NCBI GenBank assembly: GCA_019722365.1
Contig: JADFUC010002313.1
Span: 1,054,001 to 1,118,000 of the forward strand
Length of the DNA: 64,000 nucleotides
Reading direction: 5' to 3'
Origin: Lithospermum erythrorhizon
Lineage: Eukaryota; Streptophyta; Magnoliopsida; Boraginales; Boraginaceae
In this document: positions 23,130-35,445 of the stretch, in pieces
Numbering within the stretch: position 1 is the first letter of the stretch
How the letters are laid out: each line of letters starts with the position of its first letter
Program-made: the position numbers and the translations under genes
Notes under the pieces: generated by a model
The model's input: the letters and a program-made list of their open reading frames with translations, nothing else
Databases searched by the model: none
Told to the model about the DNA's origin: nothing

Positions 23130-23618
23130 ATGTTCTCCCTATCAAAATCTTTCACTTCAATTCCCCCTAGACTCATTCCACCATCTCAATATCGTCATGT
23201 TCAATCCCTCACACTTACCATCAGAAGTAGTAGCAGTGGTAGCAATAGCACAAGCAACGCAGACGACGAAAATTCGACAATACCAACAAGACCAGCCATA
23301 ACACCACCAGATGCAGTTGAGATAAGATTTAGGAGAGGTTCAAGGAGACGACGAAAGGAACAAGAGGAAGGTGGTGGAATGCCCGTCAAGGCAAAGGCAC
23401 CACCTAAAGACTGGGACTCAATGACATTGTCTGAGAAAGCAATTGAACTCTATGTAGGAGAGAAAGGTCTGCTGTTCTGGCTCAACAAGTTTGCTTATGC
23501 CTCCATCTTCATCATAATTGGAGGTTGGATATTGTTCCGGTTTGTCGGTCCAGCTCTTAACCTTTATCAATTAGATACTCCTCCTTTAGAACCTAAAGCA
23601 TTGTTCAAAGGTTCATGA
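23130..23618 (+). CDS. Predicted plastid-targeted single-pass membrane protein, unknown function
   Basis: Single exon, 162 residues. The open frame extends upstream to 23016, but I chose the ATG at 23130. Its context is ACAACAATGT, and it gives a Ser-rich, acid-free N-terminus (MFSLSKSFTSIPPRL) typical of a chloroplast transit peptide. The upstream in-frame residues do not fit this. Then comes a Ser/Asn-rich linker, a basic RFRRGSRRRRKEQ patch (about 67-79), the conserved-looking DWDSMTLSEKAIELYVGEKG (about 94-113), and a membrane segment around FAYASIFIIIGGWILFRFVG (about 119-138). The tail NLYQLDTPPLEPKALFKGS resembles plant proteins of unknown function. It is likely in the thylakoid or envelope. 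The gene converges on the minus-strand Myb/SANT-like gene. Confidence 0.8.
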   Translation: MFSLSKSFTSIPPRLIPPSQYRHVQSLTLTIRSSSSGSNSTSNADDENSTIPTRPAITPPDAVEIRFRRGSRRRRKEQEEGGGMPVKAKAPPKDWDSMTLSEKAIELYVGEKGLLFWLNKFAYASIFIIIGGWILFRFVGPALNLYQLDTPPLEPKALFKGS

Positions 23619-24239
23619 GTAGTGCTTTCTCCGTAACACAAAGGTGTAAGAAAAATACTGTCTAGCAGAGATGAATCTTTGAGAAAGTTACCTTCTTCAT
23701 TCATGATTTTTCCTGCTTTGACCATAAATTCAGCATACATACTATACAATTTTATATGTAATTGTGTAATTAGGATAATGGTGATTTTGTAAACATGCAG
23801 TATACCAAAACTCAAATATGTGCAACCAAAACAAAGTGCTTCTGTAATTACTTATGGGGACTAAAGAAGAACAGTGCAGTTGGTTCTGAGACCTTTACTT
23901 CTTAGATATTCTGGATTTCTTATACTCCTACTAAATTTCAGGTCAACCGTCAATCAAACTTATATGGCAGCATAAGTTAGACATATGCCATGCATTGGAA
24001 ATATAGTAGGTACTAGTTGGTGCACAAGCATGAACTTCATGGGGCAACAAGAGAGAGCAAAAGTCATACGGAGTTATAAATAATTTAAAATCTGTACTCC
24101 AGGAAGCATTACCTTGACTCGAATTTAGAAATATTGGAAGGAAAAGCATAAAGAACATAATTACTAAAGTCTGATTACATAATGACCCAAAGTAACAGAT
24201 GATAAGCAGAGATTGGCTTGCTAGATCAAGAAATATCAG
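23619..24239. other. Intergenic region between convergent genes
   Basis: Contains the 3' UTRs of the plastid protein (+) and the Myb/SANT-like gene (-). Nothing else is recognised. Confidence 0.5.
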
Positions 24240-25784
24240 TCAATATTTGATCCCCAGAATGGAACTCAACCAATCTAATCGTTTTTCATATTTTATCTGC
24301 ATGAAGAATTTTCTGTAGTATGGGTCTTCCAGGAAGTCTAAAGCAGTATCACGAAATTGACTGTCAATACGCCGCATACCATGCAAAATGTTGCGGCAAC
24401 GTGCAAAGGAAAATGAGTCGCCATCATCAGGATTTTCATCAACCAAACAAAAATTCTCTGCCTTCGAATAACTAGACCACTTGTTTATCTTATAATCACT
24501 TGAATCCAATGGATCTGCAGCAGGACGCATATTGCATAACATAGATTTGTTAGTATTGTAATCCTCATATCGAGGTGTAGAACTTATGACATTATCCTCT
24601 TGATCTGATGCTGAGTCATAACTGTTGCTAACAAATTCAGCATTAACCATAGGAGATGAAACATTTCTGCATATGCTTAAATTTCTGCAATCCTTCTCTC
24701 CATCTAAGGTACAGCTTGGACTCCCTTTAGATTCTCTAGCTTTCTCCGTAGCATTTTCACTCTCTCTAGTATGGTATTTATCTTGATGTACCCCTGAATC
24801 TTTGACATTCTCCTCTGCATTATCGTATTTTCTAGGATAGGAATCACTGGGATTTACCCCTGAATCTTCAACGTCCTGTGGATGTAAAACATCGTTGCAA
24901 CTTCTACTTGAGTTTGTGATACTCTCTTCAGGGTATATCACGCTGACGCTGTCATTGCATCCTTCAGGATTACTGGAATCCTTCTCGGGAATTGAAACAC
25001 TTTCAACAGGTGACTGACAAATCCCTGCATCACTATCATGTCCATCAGACGGTTGAAATTCTGTTAGAGGAAATGACGTTCCAGGTCCACCCTCTTTATC
25101 AGACTGTTCAATATTGCTAGCATTTCCACAATTAATCTCTGCAGCTAAGGTACTTACTTCTGCCCCTTCACATTCTCCATCAGGTGACATAGAAATATCT
25201 CCATCATTTCCACATTCAAAAAACTGTTTACTTGTTGTTCGAGGAAAATGCATACCATGATCAGGAAAATGCATACCATGATCACCCTCTTCAGAGCTTC
25301 TATTAGATTTTCTAACACAATCTTCGTGGTATTGGACACCAACATTGCATCCATCAGAATTTATGGCATCCTTCTCATGGATTGGAACATTTTCATCAGG
25401 TGACTTAAAGACCCTTGTATCTTCTTTACGTTCAGAACATGGCTCAAATGTCGAGTGAGGAAAATGTATACCAGGTCCACCTTGGCCGAAAAGGTTTTCC
25501 ATATATTGAAAGGGCTGAGTAAATCTTTTCATCTGTTCTTTCAGTTCCTCCATAGTATACGTCTTACCAGTACGCTCGGTAAACCTAATTGCCACCTGAT
25601 TCCACCCTTCATCGGTAATCTTGCTAATTCTAAACAGAACAAGAGCAACAAGTGCATCCATTGATTCGGGTTGTTTATTAATAAACTCCTCTACCAACAT
25701 ATCCAGAAAAATACTTTTTTCATCACGGGACCAGCTTAGACTAGATTGTAAGGCGTCGTGTAGATCTTGGCTTTGATCTCCCAT
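24240..25784 (-). CDS. Myb/SANT-like DNA-binding domain protein with repeated acidic linker
   Basis: 514 residues in one coding exon. Residues about 15-95 look like a plant Myb/SANT-like (PF12776-type) domain: LSWSRDEKSIFLDMLVEE, then GWNQVAIRFTERTGKTYTM and EELKEQMKRF. The family includes L10-interacting and transposase-derived regulators, so nuclear DNA binding is a plausible role. The middle (about 100-400) is acidic, Ser/Asn-rich and built of repeats: segments about 102-163, 168-210 and 231-294 share GGPG(I/T).FP or HGMHFP starts, (K/Q/M)SP(D/V) cores and DGCN/EGCN phrases. Residues 168-181 are an exact 7-residue tandem repeat. The C-terminus (about 476-514) is a helical block with DTALDFLEDPYYRKFF and DWLSSILGIKY, probably a conserved domain. 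Immediately upstream of the ATG the minus strand reads TATATTTTAG, so a 5'-UTR intron is likely. Confidence 0.8.
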   Translation of the reverse strand: MGDQSQDLHDALQSSLSWSRDEKSIFLDMLVEEFINKQPESMDALVALVLFRISKITDEGWNQVAIRFTERTGKTYTMEELKEQMKRFTQPFQYMENLFGQGGPGIHFPHSTFEPCSERKEDTRVFKSPDENVPIHEKDAINSDGCNVGVQYHEDCVRKSNRSSEEGDHGMHFPDHGMHFPRTTSKQFFECGNDGDISMSPDGECEGAEVSTLAAEINCGNASNIEQSDKEGGPGTSFPLTEFQPSDGHDSDAGICQSPVESVSIPEKDSSNPEGCNDSVSVIYPEESITNSSRSCNDVLHPQDVEDSGVNPSDSYPRKYDNAEENVKDSGVHQDKYHTRESENATEKARESKGSPSCTLDGEKDCRNLSICRNVSSPMVNAEFVSNSYDSASDQEDNVISSTPRYEDYNTNKSMLCNMRPAADPLDSSDYKINKWSSYSKAENFCLVDENPDDGDSFSFARCRNILHGMRRIDSQFRDTALDFLEDPYYRKFFMQIKYEKRLDWLSSILGIKY

Positions 25785-27479
25785 CTAAAATATACACAGA
25801 AAACATATTAACTGAAAGTTCTATAAAAGGCCACACGCCCACACGGTTACTCATGACTATCAAGAAAGAAATTTAACAAGACAATCTACACATAAACTCA
25901 GAAGAATAAATATAGTAACAGAACTGAGAATCAAAGTTACACATTCAAATGCAGAGTTAGATCAACAAAGCAATCAACTTTACTCATTTCCATTTGAAGC
26001 ACATTGTCTCTAATTCAATAATCAACTAAGATGTTAACAAGCCAACCAATTTGTAGGTATAGTATGCCTTGGTTGAATCACACAACATTAGTGAATTCTT
26101 AGCTAATTTGATATTTTAATTCAAAAACTTCACAATTAGTATACGAACAATATTCTAATTCAAAGTCACTTCATACATGATCACCAATCAGTCAAGATTT
26201 GACATAAATAAAGTAACTTGTACACAATTAGAACTAAATACTTATTGATCCAATAATTAAATAAGTTTTGAGAGGTCAACCAACATATGCATGTTGTTAG
26301 TATATTTGTATTCATCATGTGTAATTTGCATTAACAAACACATGAATAGTTATAATTAAGACTCAAAACATAAATATTAATCCTATTATGGAAAAGTCAG
26401 GCTCTCAGATAAAGTACTATTGATCAACTTAGAATCAGTTAATATTTAATTATTTATAGACTATAAAAAAAATAAACAATTTAAAGGAACCAACCAACCG
26501 TGATGATTTTGTTAAAAGTGTAAAACAATTACATTAACAATCCCTTAAAATCTTTTCCCTCAAATATTACAGAAGAGTTAATCGTATAATGTGCCTAACC
26601 ATGATGATTTTGCTGGCCGTGTAGGGATGATGACAATAAGTGGATCTAAATTCCTAGCATTTTAAAAACAAAACCCTAGGGAATTACGTATATGACTATA
26701 ATATATGGCATCATGTGTCAGATATTCTTTGCTATATATTCTTCCCTCCTTTTCCGTAATTTCGTAACTAGGCGGGAAAGGAAATATATGTTGAATGGAT
26801 TTGAGTCGAAGCTTTGATTCGATTCAAACTATATAAATTTATCCGGAGTACTAATATTCAAATTATTTTTATTTTATCTTACATAAGTCGAATTATTGAC
26901 TTGTAGCTCGAATTGTTTGAATCTTGAACCTTCAAATTAAATTGAAATTTATTATTTCATTGTTGGAATCTCGAGTAGAACGAAACTTTTAAACTTAATT
27001 GGTTGAGCCGAATCGAACAGTGTAATGTTCGAAAGAGTTTGGGAAGAAAATCTTTTGAAGTGGACTATTGTGTTGTTTATATTTGCAAACTACCATTCTC
27101 GTTTTGTGACAAAAATAGCCCATATCAAATTGTTTCCCACTCTCCTTGAGTTATTTTTTATTTTTCCCACTTTCTATTATCCTAGAATCCATATCAAAAC
27201 TATAATAATTATAATGTTTACAAAGTAAAGACATCGAATGTTATGCCCATCAACAATATCATATTTTATTAATTTTGCCGTAAATATATTATTATCATTA
27301 ACATTAAAGGGATACATATATTATCATTAACCTGTGACTTGAATTTGCTTTGATTTATTTGGTATTGAAATTCTTTCATATTAGAAAATTCGTCTCTAAT
27401 ACTCCCTATCCATCATGTTTGGGAGATTGCCTATTAGTGCAAATTGTTAATTAATGATCGAACCACTAAAAAATGTCAC
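25785..27479. other. Upstream region of Myb/SANT-like gene, AT-rich
   Basis: Probably holds a 5'-UTR intron and promoter of the minus-strand gene; no first exon could be fixed. AAACCCTAG at about 26672 is a telobox-like word. The remainder is AT-rich spacer with short open frames only. Confidence 0.4.
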
Positions 27480-29275
27480 ATGGATGGACAGCGGCCTGAC
27501 AACCTGTCCAAATCAAACCTCTAACTAACTGTGTCCCTGGAATCAAGCCTCATATTAATCGATTTCCAAAGAATAACGGTTTCTACATTAGTTAACCCCT
27601 AAGCTGAAACCAAAGAGATCTCTGAGAAATAGCCTCTGCATTAAATGCCGCATAAAAATTAAAATTAAACCCTGGTCTATTGATTTCAACGCCAAACGAC
27701 GCTCAAGCAATGCATTTAAATGGCACCTATAAAACCACGGGCTTAAAATGAAGACCTACAAAGTTTTCTGTTCAAAATCATGTCTACAAGCATGTGGTTC
27801 AAACGCATCTGTCAGTAAAATCAAAGGCCGTGGTCAATACTAAATACGTTTACCTGGGGAAAAAGAATCCTTAACCTCTTTTATCAAAAGAGGAGCTCAA
27901 AAGTGGTTACTATCATAATTCCAAATTATTTGACCGCCCGTATTCGCCTTCAAAATTCAATCTGGCCAAAACGCGATCCAACTAAATCAAACCGCCAACT
28001 TAAGTTGTTAATTTAGTACCAAACCTATAAATACCCCCCTCTCATTTTGGACCGAATTCAATGAACAAAACCTCCATAAACTTCCATCCAAACCCTTAAA
28101 ATTTGGTAGAATCCATCTTCAAATTTCTAAGTTAAATTCAAGCATCGTCAACAGAAACACCACGCTACCTCCAAAGCTACTAAGGCACAGGCATGAAAAT
28201 AAAGGATTATTGCAAAAGTTTGAAGCAGAACTGCTGAGAATCGACGTGAAGGCTCTCAAGAACGCTCGAATATCAGGACAAGCTTACGTAGCCCCCGAAT
28301 ATTCAAAAATTGACAGCCACCCCATAAATTTCAAGTTTGATTCATCAAATTCCAAAATATAAAGGTGAAACAGCCGCTAATTTCGCTTGATCAAGATCAT
28401 CAACAGCTGAACGCTCTCACTTGCTACCGATCATCACTCACAAAGAACAAGTCACAATGCCGTCGAGCGTTTGGCGGACGAACTTCAAAGCTTAAATCAA
28501 GTCCTATGAGGTCAATCTACCAAGCCCCACGCATTATGATCTCAAGCTTCACTCTACAAAGAACAAGTCGCTTAAGATGTAGTAATAAGCAGCATAACGT
28601 TTAACACTTGTTTGCTATCACCTATGGGTCAAGCCTGGGAGTTTATCTCAAATCAAGTCATATCAAGGCAACTAAGTTTCATCAAAGACAAACGCCTCAA
28701 GCCAATGGTAAGTCCCACCACGTATGTGAAACCCTAAATCCCAAAGTCCCACCGGCGTGGTAGCCCATCCACTACTTAAGTCCTCCACCAGCCGCGCTCA
28801 AAGCAAAGCCCCACCGTAAACGCCATAGAAGCTCCATCAAAGCCTAACATAATCGGAGATCAAAGCCCAAGACTCCAAGACGTTCCATAGCCAGTACCAA
28901 CACTGAATACGCTAAGGCCTATTTGACCATATCCAAGCCCGCATCTAAGCCTCAAAAATTCATCGCCAGCTATGACATCTATCCAAATAGTAGCTCTTCT
29001 ATCCAAATCCAAACAAATCAAATCAAATGCCTGCCTTCATCCAAATCAAATCAAACCGTCAAACCCAAACTCAAACTCCAAATCAAGCCTTCAACTAAAC
29101 TGTTTCCAACTGCTCAAGCCAAGATTAAATCAAACTTGTCACAGTTCAAACATCTCACAAATCGCCTAACAACACTTAGGATCCATAGCTTCACAACAAT
29201 CCTATTCAATATAAAACCCATATCTAATTCTTCAACAAGAGATTTTATTTTTATACCCCTATCATAAATAATAAA
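27480..29275 (+). mobile_element. LTR-retroelement-like repeat region
   Basis: Less AT-rich and purine/pyrimidine-skewed compared with its flanks (A- and C-rich on the plus strand). A promoter-like CTATAAATACCCCCC at about 28026 is followed by a leader with repeated CTCAAG and CATCAA words. Several GTCCCACC and AAGCCCCACC phrases occur near 28706-28812. The long open frames at 28923-29267 are products of stop-poor CA-rich sequence, with no recognisable protein. I infer an LTR and leader, or a non-autonomous element. Class and boundaries are uncertain. Confidence 0.3.
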
Positions 29276-31544
29276 AATTCTTCTTTGCATTACAAATATA
29301 TCTAATCCCTCAAATAAATTGGAATGTCCTTATTAACTACTTTAGTATAAACATTATTCTGATTAAATAAATAAGAAAAAAACAGGCATTTTGGAAAATT
29401 TAGAACAGTCCAATGTCCTTCTGTCATCAATAGCAAAAACTGATAGTATATGTGGTGCGTGTTTTATTGAGAATAAATATATATAACTTATTCAATCATG
29501 TTTTCTAATGTTTGTCTTTAATTTATAAATTCATGAAAAGTTAAGTGCCATAACAACTTGTAAATGGACATTCAGCACTCAAAATAGTGCAAAAATAAAT
29601 ACAAATAATAGAGGAAATGAATATGATTTTATGACAACTTTATTTATATTGAATACTTTGACTCATGAGTATCGATGTCATGTCTATTACCTAATAAGTA
29701 TATATTTCAAAACGTAGTTAGGCTTAGCTCAAAAGTATGTGCTTAGTTCATCTATGATCTAATATTCATGTTAGAGGAGAATTCAATAGAACTCAGGCAA
29801 ATATATAAAATTCATATATCAAATAAACATAAATTAATAAATGCCCACTACCACACGCACACTTAAGTTGAACTTAATTAGGTAATGGTAATTGCTCCTT
29901 AATTAGATAGTTACAATATTAGCTATTCTTGCTTTAGATAAAAATATATTTAAGATAGGATATAATAGCTGGAAATAATTTAAGAAATGATAAATATATA
30001 TTACTTATAAACACTATTTTTGCTAGATAGCTTTTATGGTTTCTTACTACAAACACAATTTAGGAACATTACTCTTCTTTCATGAAATACCACTTTCAAG
30101 AACAGACTGCATTAAATAATTTATATCCCTAATCATCTGGATAATATTTAAAAATGAGAATCAGCATGCAGATTTTATAGATAATGTGGAATTGGACGAA
30201 ATGGCATAGCTAATGAGTAAGTGCACTTTAATCCTGGCTTATCTGTGTAAATCTGGCCCCGATATCGTTACAAAAGCTGCGGCATTTAGTCCCAACTGCT
30301 AATTTCTAACAATCGGGATGTGAATTTTGGGCCAAAACTTAATTCTTCTTCAGTACTTTTGCATTTTTTAAATATAATGGCATTCCTACCTGCATTAAAA
30401 AGACGGTCTTCGACAAGATCTCGATGCCAGCCCAATTGAGTGTCACACAATTTGAGAGCAGTCCTCTAGATAGGTCCCAATGGCCAAAGCATCACTTTTT
30501 AAGTTTATCATTGAGCTGATCACTTTAGTTTTGAAGCACATTTTCTTCAAAAATTGAATCTGTATGTGTTGGTGGTAACTAATAAGAGCTAGAGGCACTT
30601 TCAGAGGCAACAAATCAGGGAAAATTTATATATAATAATGAAAATAACAGGAACTTATTTTCGACATAAAAACAGTTATAAACTAGCATGTCAAGGATTT
30701 ATACTGAAGCAGCATTGGTTTCACAAAGTCGTTTCATAACCAACGCAGTTAATTATCTAAATAACCTCTATTAGTAGACATCAAGAATAGCTGAGATCAA
30801 GCCAGACTTTGTTTTTTGATAATGTTATCGTAGTTAGCTTAAGAAATTGTGAATCAGAAGAAAAATGCACTTTCATCCCCAAACCGACATTTTCCGTTAA
30901 ATCTACCAATTGAAGTTGAGTTTGATCCTTTCTAATGACAATAAAGTTACATTTTGTCCCCAAACTAACGCCGCAATTAATCTCAAGACGTTTAGATTTA
31001 ACGTAAACGCTTGCTTCAGCGATCAAAGGCAACTTCGCACACTTGCATCGAGACTAAACTGCCACATTATCGTATAATTCCGATACCACATTTTAATTCA
31101 TTTCAACAATTTTCTCCATAACTAACTATTCCCCTCAGCCTCAAAGGATCAAACACGCACCAAAGTCTGCTTTATTTAAACCGACTACTCGAAGAAACCA
31201 GAGACATTGTTAATAAGTTATTCTCAAGCTTCGATAATCTATTCCATCAGTTAAGGGACAACAAAAATACTATATTACCATATCTACAGCTAGCTAGTCA
31301 ACTACAAAGAAAAACATTCTAAAGTCATTGTGCAACCAAATATAACAGCCTACATAAGAGCACTAAAATTCTGAAGACAAATGCTGGTTATCGTGACACC
31401 ATCAAGAGGGACTACTTTCGATGTGCTTGATTTTTTGGATTGAGCTGGCATCGAGACCTTGTCAAGAATGCTCATCTCTATGAGCTCTTAATATTTAAAA
31501 ATACTGAAAATTAAGTTTGAGACCAAAAAGTACTTAAAATTAAG
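29276..31544. other. Gene-free AT-rich stretch with one repeat-like patch
   Basis: The patch at 30830-31030 has words such as TTTTCCGTTAAAT and ACATTTTGTCCCCAAACTAA. The first recurs within the inverted-repeat terminus at 32640-32880, so it is probably related transposon sequence. The 83-codon minus frame there is not taken as a gene. Nothing else is recognised. Confidence 0.4.
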
Positions 31545-32880
31545 TTTTGGGGCTAAAGGCAGACATCACCCAACCATCCGCCTCCATTCCATCACCAACT
31601 TTCTGGCAATGACTTTTTCCATCACCCAACTTCAAATTTGATGACAAAATTAGTTCCCCAAGGCAATTTCAAGCAAAAGCCCACATTTCGCCGACACGCC
31701 TCGCCAAAAATTTAAAAAATTTGGAGATGCTATTGTTAAAAAATTTAAAAAAATGTAAAACGAATTGGGCAAAAGGAGCTAACCAATGAATCTTTTGGAG
31801 ATATATGAGAGTCCACCTATTAAACAGGGCTGTTAAAAGAGATGTATGAACATGATCCATTTGTTTTCTTCATTACAGTGCCTCTTGATTTTAGTGATAA
31901 CTCCCATAAGTATATATTCAACCTAATGCATCAGACCCGGTGGAATTACCTTAAGCATGTGGCTGCTTCTATGTCAAATTCTTGATAACTTGTTGATTCT
32001 CTCTGCCAAATGACCCTCAAGATGTATTTGTCACTATCTTATGTGACTGCGCTTGACCCTTCACCTTCTAAGATTGGAATTTACCTAGATTCAACTGCTG
32101 TCTCCCTTGCTTATGCCTTATTGAGGAATAACCATTCATATAATGACCTTGTTGCCCAAAAGCTTGCTGATAAAGAAAATGGTCAAATCTCCTTATCAAT
32201 TCATAACGAGTTGGTACCACTAGAGCTGGAAAAAGTGCAGAACAAGAAGAAACTAATTGAATTCAAGCAGGTTTTGAACCTGTTCTAAGTGTGCAATTGC
32301 AAGTAGCTAGATCCAGTAGAGAGTTTCAGTACCAAGGGTTGCTTCAACGCCCTTATGTACACTCAATGCTTGCTATAGCTGACAGATGTCTGTGTTTGTG
32401 TGTGTCTTCTCTTAGAGGAGCCCCCTGATATTAGCTCAGTTGCTCCCTTCAAGTGGGAGAAGCTGGAGTTCGCAATATATGCAGATTGCTTACAAGTTTT
32501 AACAAATAAAAGGCTGCCTAGATTCCAATCTTCCTTCAAATGGTCTGGTCAATTGAAGAAAACCCTTTATTCAAGCGCATCTTCAGCTGTCACTAAACGC
32601 CTAAGCAGTAACATTTTATATTACGGCCACAGTCATACATTTTAATGATACGAACACCAAATTAACCTTAAACGTAGCCACTTGACGGGCACGCACAACT
32701 GAATGCTGATTTAACGGAAAATTTAACGCCGAGCCTAATTTTATTACAAATTTGGTGCTGGGTGATGGAAAAGCCATTATGAAAGTCGTGTGACTGAATG
32801 AATCGCTGGATGAAGTTAGTGGACGTTCGCTTCTTTTAAATTTTGCATTCAAAATTCACGTCCCCGACTTTTTAGAAATT
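31545..32880. mobile_element. Inverted-repeat-flanked element carrying a gene fragment (Pack-MULE-like candidate)
   Basis: Left arm about 31575-31660 and right arm about 32725-32825 (inverted) align over roughly 85 bp. Shared words in order are CCATCC, CATTC(C/A), TCAC, ACTTTC, (A/G)CTTTTCCATCACCCA, CAAATTTG and AAAATTAG. Between them lies a decayed plant gene fragment with intron-like borders (31879-32620). Long inverted termini around captured genic sequence are the Pack-MULE pattern, but the arms are short and no 9-bp target duplication was resolved. Confidence 0.4.
31879..32620 (+). pseudogene. Broken fragment of an unidentified plant gene
   Basis: An acceptor-like CTTCATTACAG precedes reading frame 1, which gives PLDFSDNSHKYIFNLMHQT and RWNYLKHVAASMSNS before a stop. 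It continues in other frames as [39 protein letters not shown] and [12 protein letters not shown]. After another shift comes ARSSREFQYQGLLQRPYVHS with MLAIADR, and after a second acceptor-like CTTCTCTTAG the blocks EEPPDISSVAPFKWEKLEF, IYADCLQVLTNKRLPRFQSS and FKWSGQLKKTLYSS. The composition is clearly protein-coding, with retained intron borders, so it was copied from genomic DNA and not from mRNA. At least three frame breaks. I do not recognise the parent family. Confidence 0.6.
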
Positions 32881-35445
32881 AACTGATATGATTAAAGCCA
32901 AGACCTGCGACAATATCGTGGACTATTTCTATAATCAACTATTTGTATGACTAGCCAGACTTAACACATATATTAATCCGAGACCATTTCGAATTCCTCT
33001 CTGATGAAGTTATTCTGGCTTATTACGTATTAATTATTTCCTTTAAGACCATATGAATAAATTGACAATAATCTGCTAGATTCTAGTCTCCTAGCTATAT
33101 GGTGCCCACTTTTGACCCTATTGACATGCCTCATGCAGATTAAATTAACGTTTAGATTAGATTAGACTGTGATTGTTAATTAATTAAGCAATGTAGTAGA
33201 GAGTTTTAGTCGGCCTTACGTTATATATCGTCTTATTCTATAGCTGGCAAGATTTGACAATTCCTAATTATGAACTTAAATGATGGCATATCGGTGTTTA
33301 ATTTGGGCGAGCATTCTTTTTTGTAATTATGATCATTACGATCAATATGGTGAAATTCAAAAATCTAAGTTTAAGAACAGTAATGAACCAGTTTTTTCTT
33401 TTTTCTTGTTTGGGTATTCTATCATTTAATTAATTCGATCATCTCCTCCATTATACTATGAAAAAAGACTATCGTACCAAGATTACTTATTAGTGTGGCA
33501 TGGAATTTAAAATAATTATCACAAGATTTTTTTTTTTAAAATGGTAGTTACAATAATTTAAGGTTCAAATTTATGAGGTTGAGTGGTCTGTATGACACTC
33601 TAGCCCCTTCTTGATTCCATCATAAGCAGTAAATCTTACGTCCACGGCGCATCTCGCCGACATCTGCCGCCTCGCGCCCATAAGATTTGGCTACAAGAAG
33701 CTGATCCCTCGCTGTTAAAGCAGCACAATAATCCGTGGTCGCCTCGATGTCATGTGTGCCCGCTACGCCAAGCTTACGTATGGTGGTTACTGACTGCCTC
33801 CGGCGCATATCTCGCATAAACTCCCACATCGCATGTATTTAACCAACCGCCATGACGCCCCACGCTGAAATAAGATCAACGTATAGTGCAAATCTTATAA
33901 GTTGCGACAATTTACTGAATCCAATTAGTTCTACATCCACCCGACTGATTGATAATCATTTGACTTGAAGTTGGTTTTGATTGTCATATCTCATATTCAT
34001 GAACGCACTAATAACGTCCCTCTCTCTGCACCTCCTATAGTCAATAGTCTTATGATGAAATATGGAATAAATTAAAGAATAAATAATATAAACCCGTAGA
34101 CTTTTTTTTAATAGTAAACTCGCAATCCAGAAGAAATGCAAGACCACGGGACGCTAAAATTCTAAGTCAACTTGGAAAATACTCCGTAGATAGTTTCATC
34201 AGAAAATAAACAATCAAAACATACATTCTGATAGACGAATATATGTAATTTATTACTTCAGAACAACTTGTCAAGATATTCATATAACATTTAAAATAAT
34301 ATTAAAAGAGTGGGTAAGTTTTCTAGATGCATTTTCCTGGATATGGTAACCAAATAAGTCAATCAGGCTATTGAGTTGGAGTTTGTATTGTTTTAGCAAG
34401 TTTTACAAAATGAATTGTATAAAACATTATTACCTTAGCTTATACGTACGGAGTACTATATTTTTGAAACAATATCAATATCTCATAACTCCCGTACCTG
34501 TGTGGTTGGTGAAATTCTAGAAAAAAATTGATTCGGAAATTCTGAAATTAAGAAAAATTGATTCGATTAAAAAACTTGACTGTTGTAGTTTAATTAGTTC
34601 AAAGACGTACCCAAGAGTAACCAGCCTTTCTTTGAATTTGAATGCTACGTGACCTTAGAACCTAACTTACGTCCATGCATGCATTACAAAAATTGCGTAC
34701 ATTTACGATAGGTTTATCAATACAAGCATCCAACGAGTTTCCCGAGACATGGACCTCGAGGAGTCGCTAGTGTGACGATTTTACATTTTTTTCTTTTATT
34801 TTTATAATTCAGTTTATTTCAATTCATTTGATCAATATATAACATTTAATTTTGGATATTTATATCCCAAATTAAGTAATATTTTTACAAAATAAAAAGT
34901 TGTACAATTTTAGATGGAAAACTCAATTCAATTAAAAATAGTATACTCCATTTCAAATGACTTAATGCACTTAATAAATTACACAAATTTGTTTTATTAA
35001 TTTTATTAATCAAATCATATTATATTAGGTCATTCAATTAATGAGAAAGAAGAGCACTATAATCAACAAATAAAAGTATACCCAGAGAATGGCATAACCC
35101 ATCAAATTCAAGGCTATTTGCACATTAAAGAATCTTAATAAAATCTGGTTTTAAAGACACAAGACATCACACTGGGAACATGTAATCGAAAGATTCAATA
35201 CAAGATACCCACAACAACATTGCCACCGAAGATTCTGTATGATACCTCACAAACGCTAAACCAAGTCCATGTACCCTTAAAATGGCAAAATAAATTTAAA
35301 TATGTTAATAAGACTATACTTTGAAGACCTTAACTTTCAGAATTTACTCAGATTGGCACCAACAAAAATTTAATCAAATAATTGTGTTCTAATTCGATTG
35401 CACATAATGCAAGAGTTTCACTTTTGGCAAATTATCGAAGTCGTG
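32881..35445. other. Gene-free stretch with a GC-rich patch
   Basis: 33620-33850 is markedly GC-richer than its surroundings and holds a 69-codon minus-strand frame (starts MWEFMRDMRRRQS, ends GRKIYCL) with Arg-rich, coding-like composition but no family I recognise. It may be a transposon or gene fragment. The rest is AT-rich spacer containing two TACGGAGTA-type motifs (34180, 34447). Confidence 0.4.

Noticed and set aside
28923..29267. 114-codon open frame rich in Lys, Ser and Pro
   Set aside because: Produced by stop-poor CA-rich repeat sequence; no start context, domain or conservation signal.
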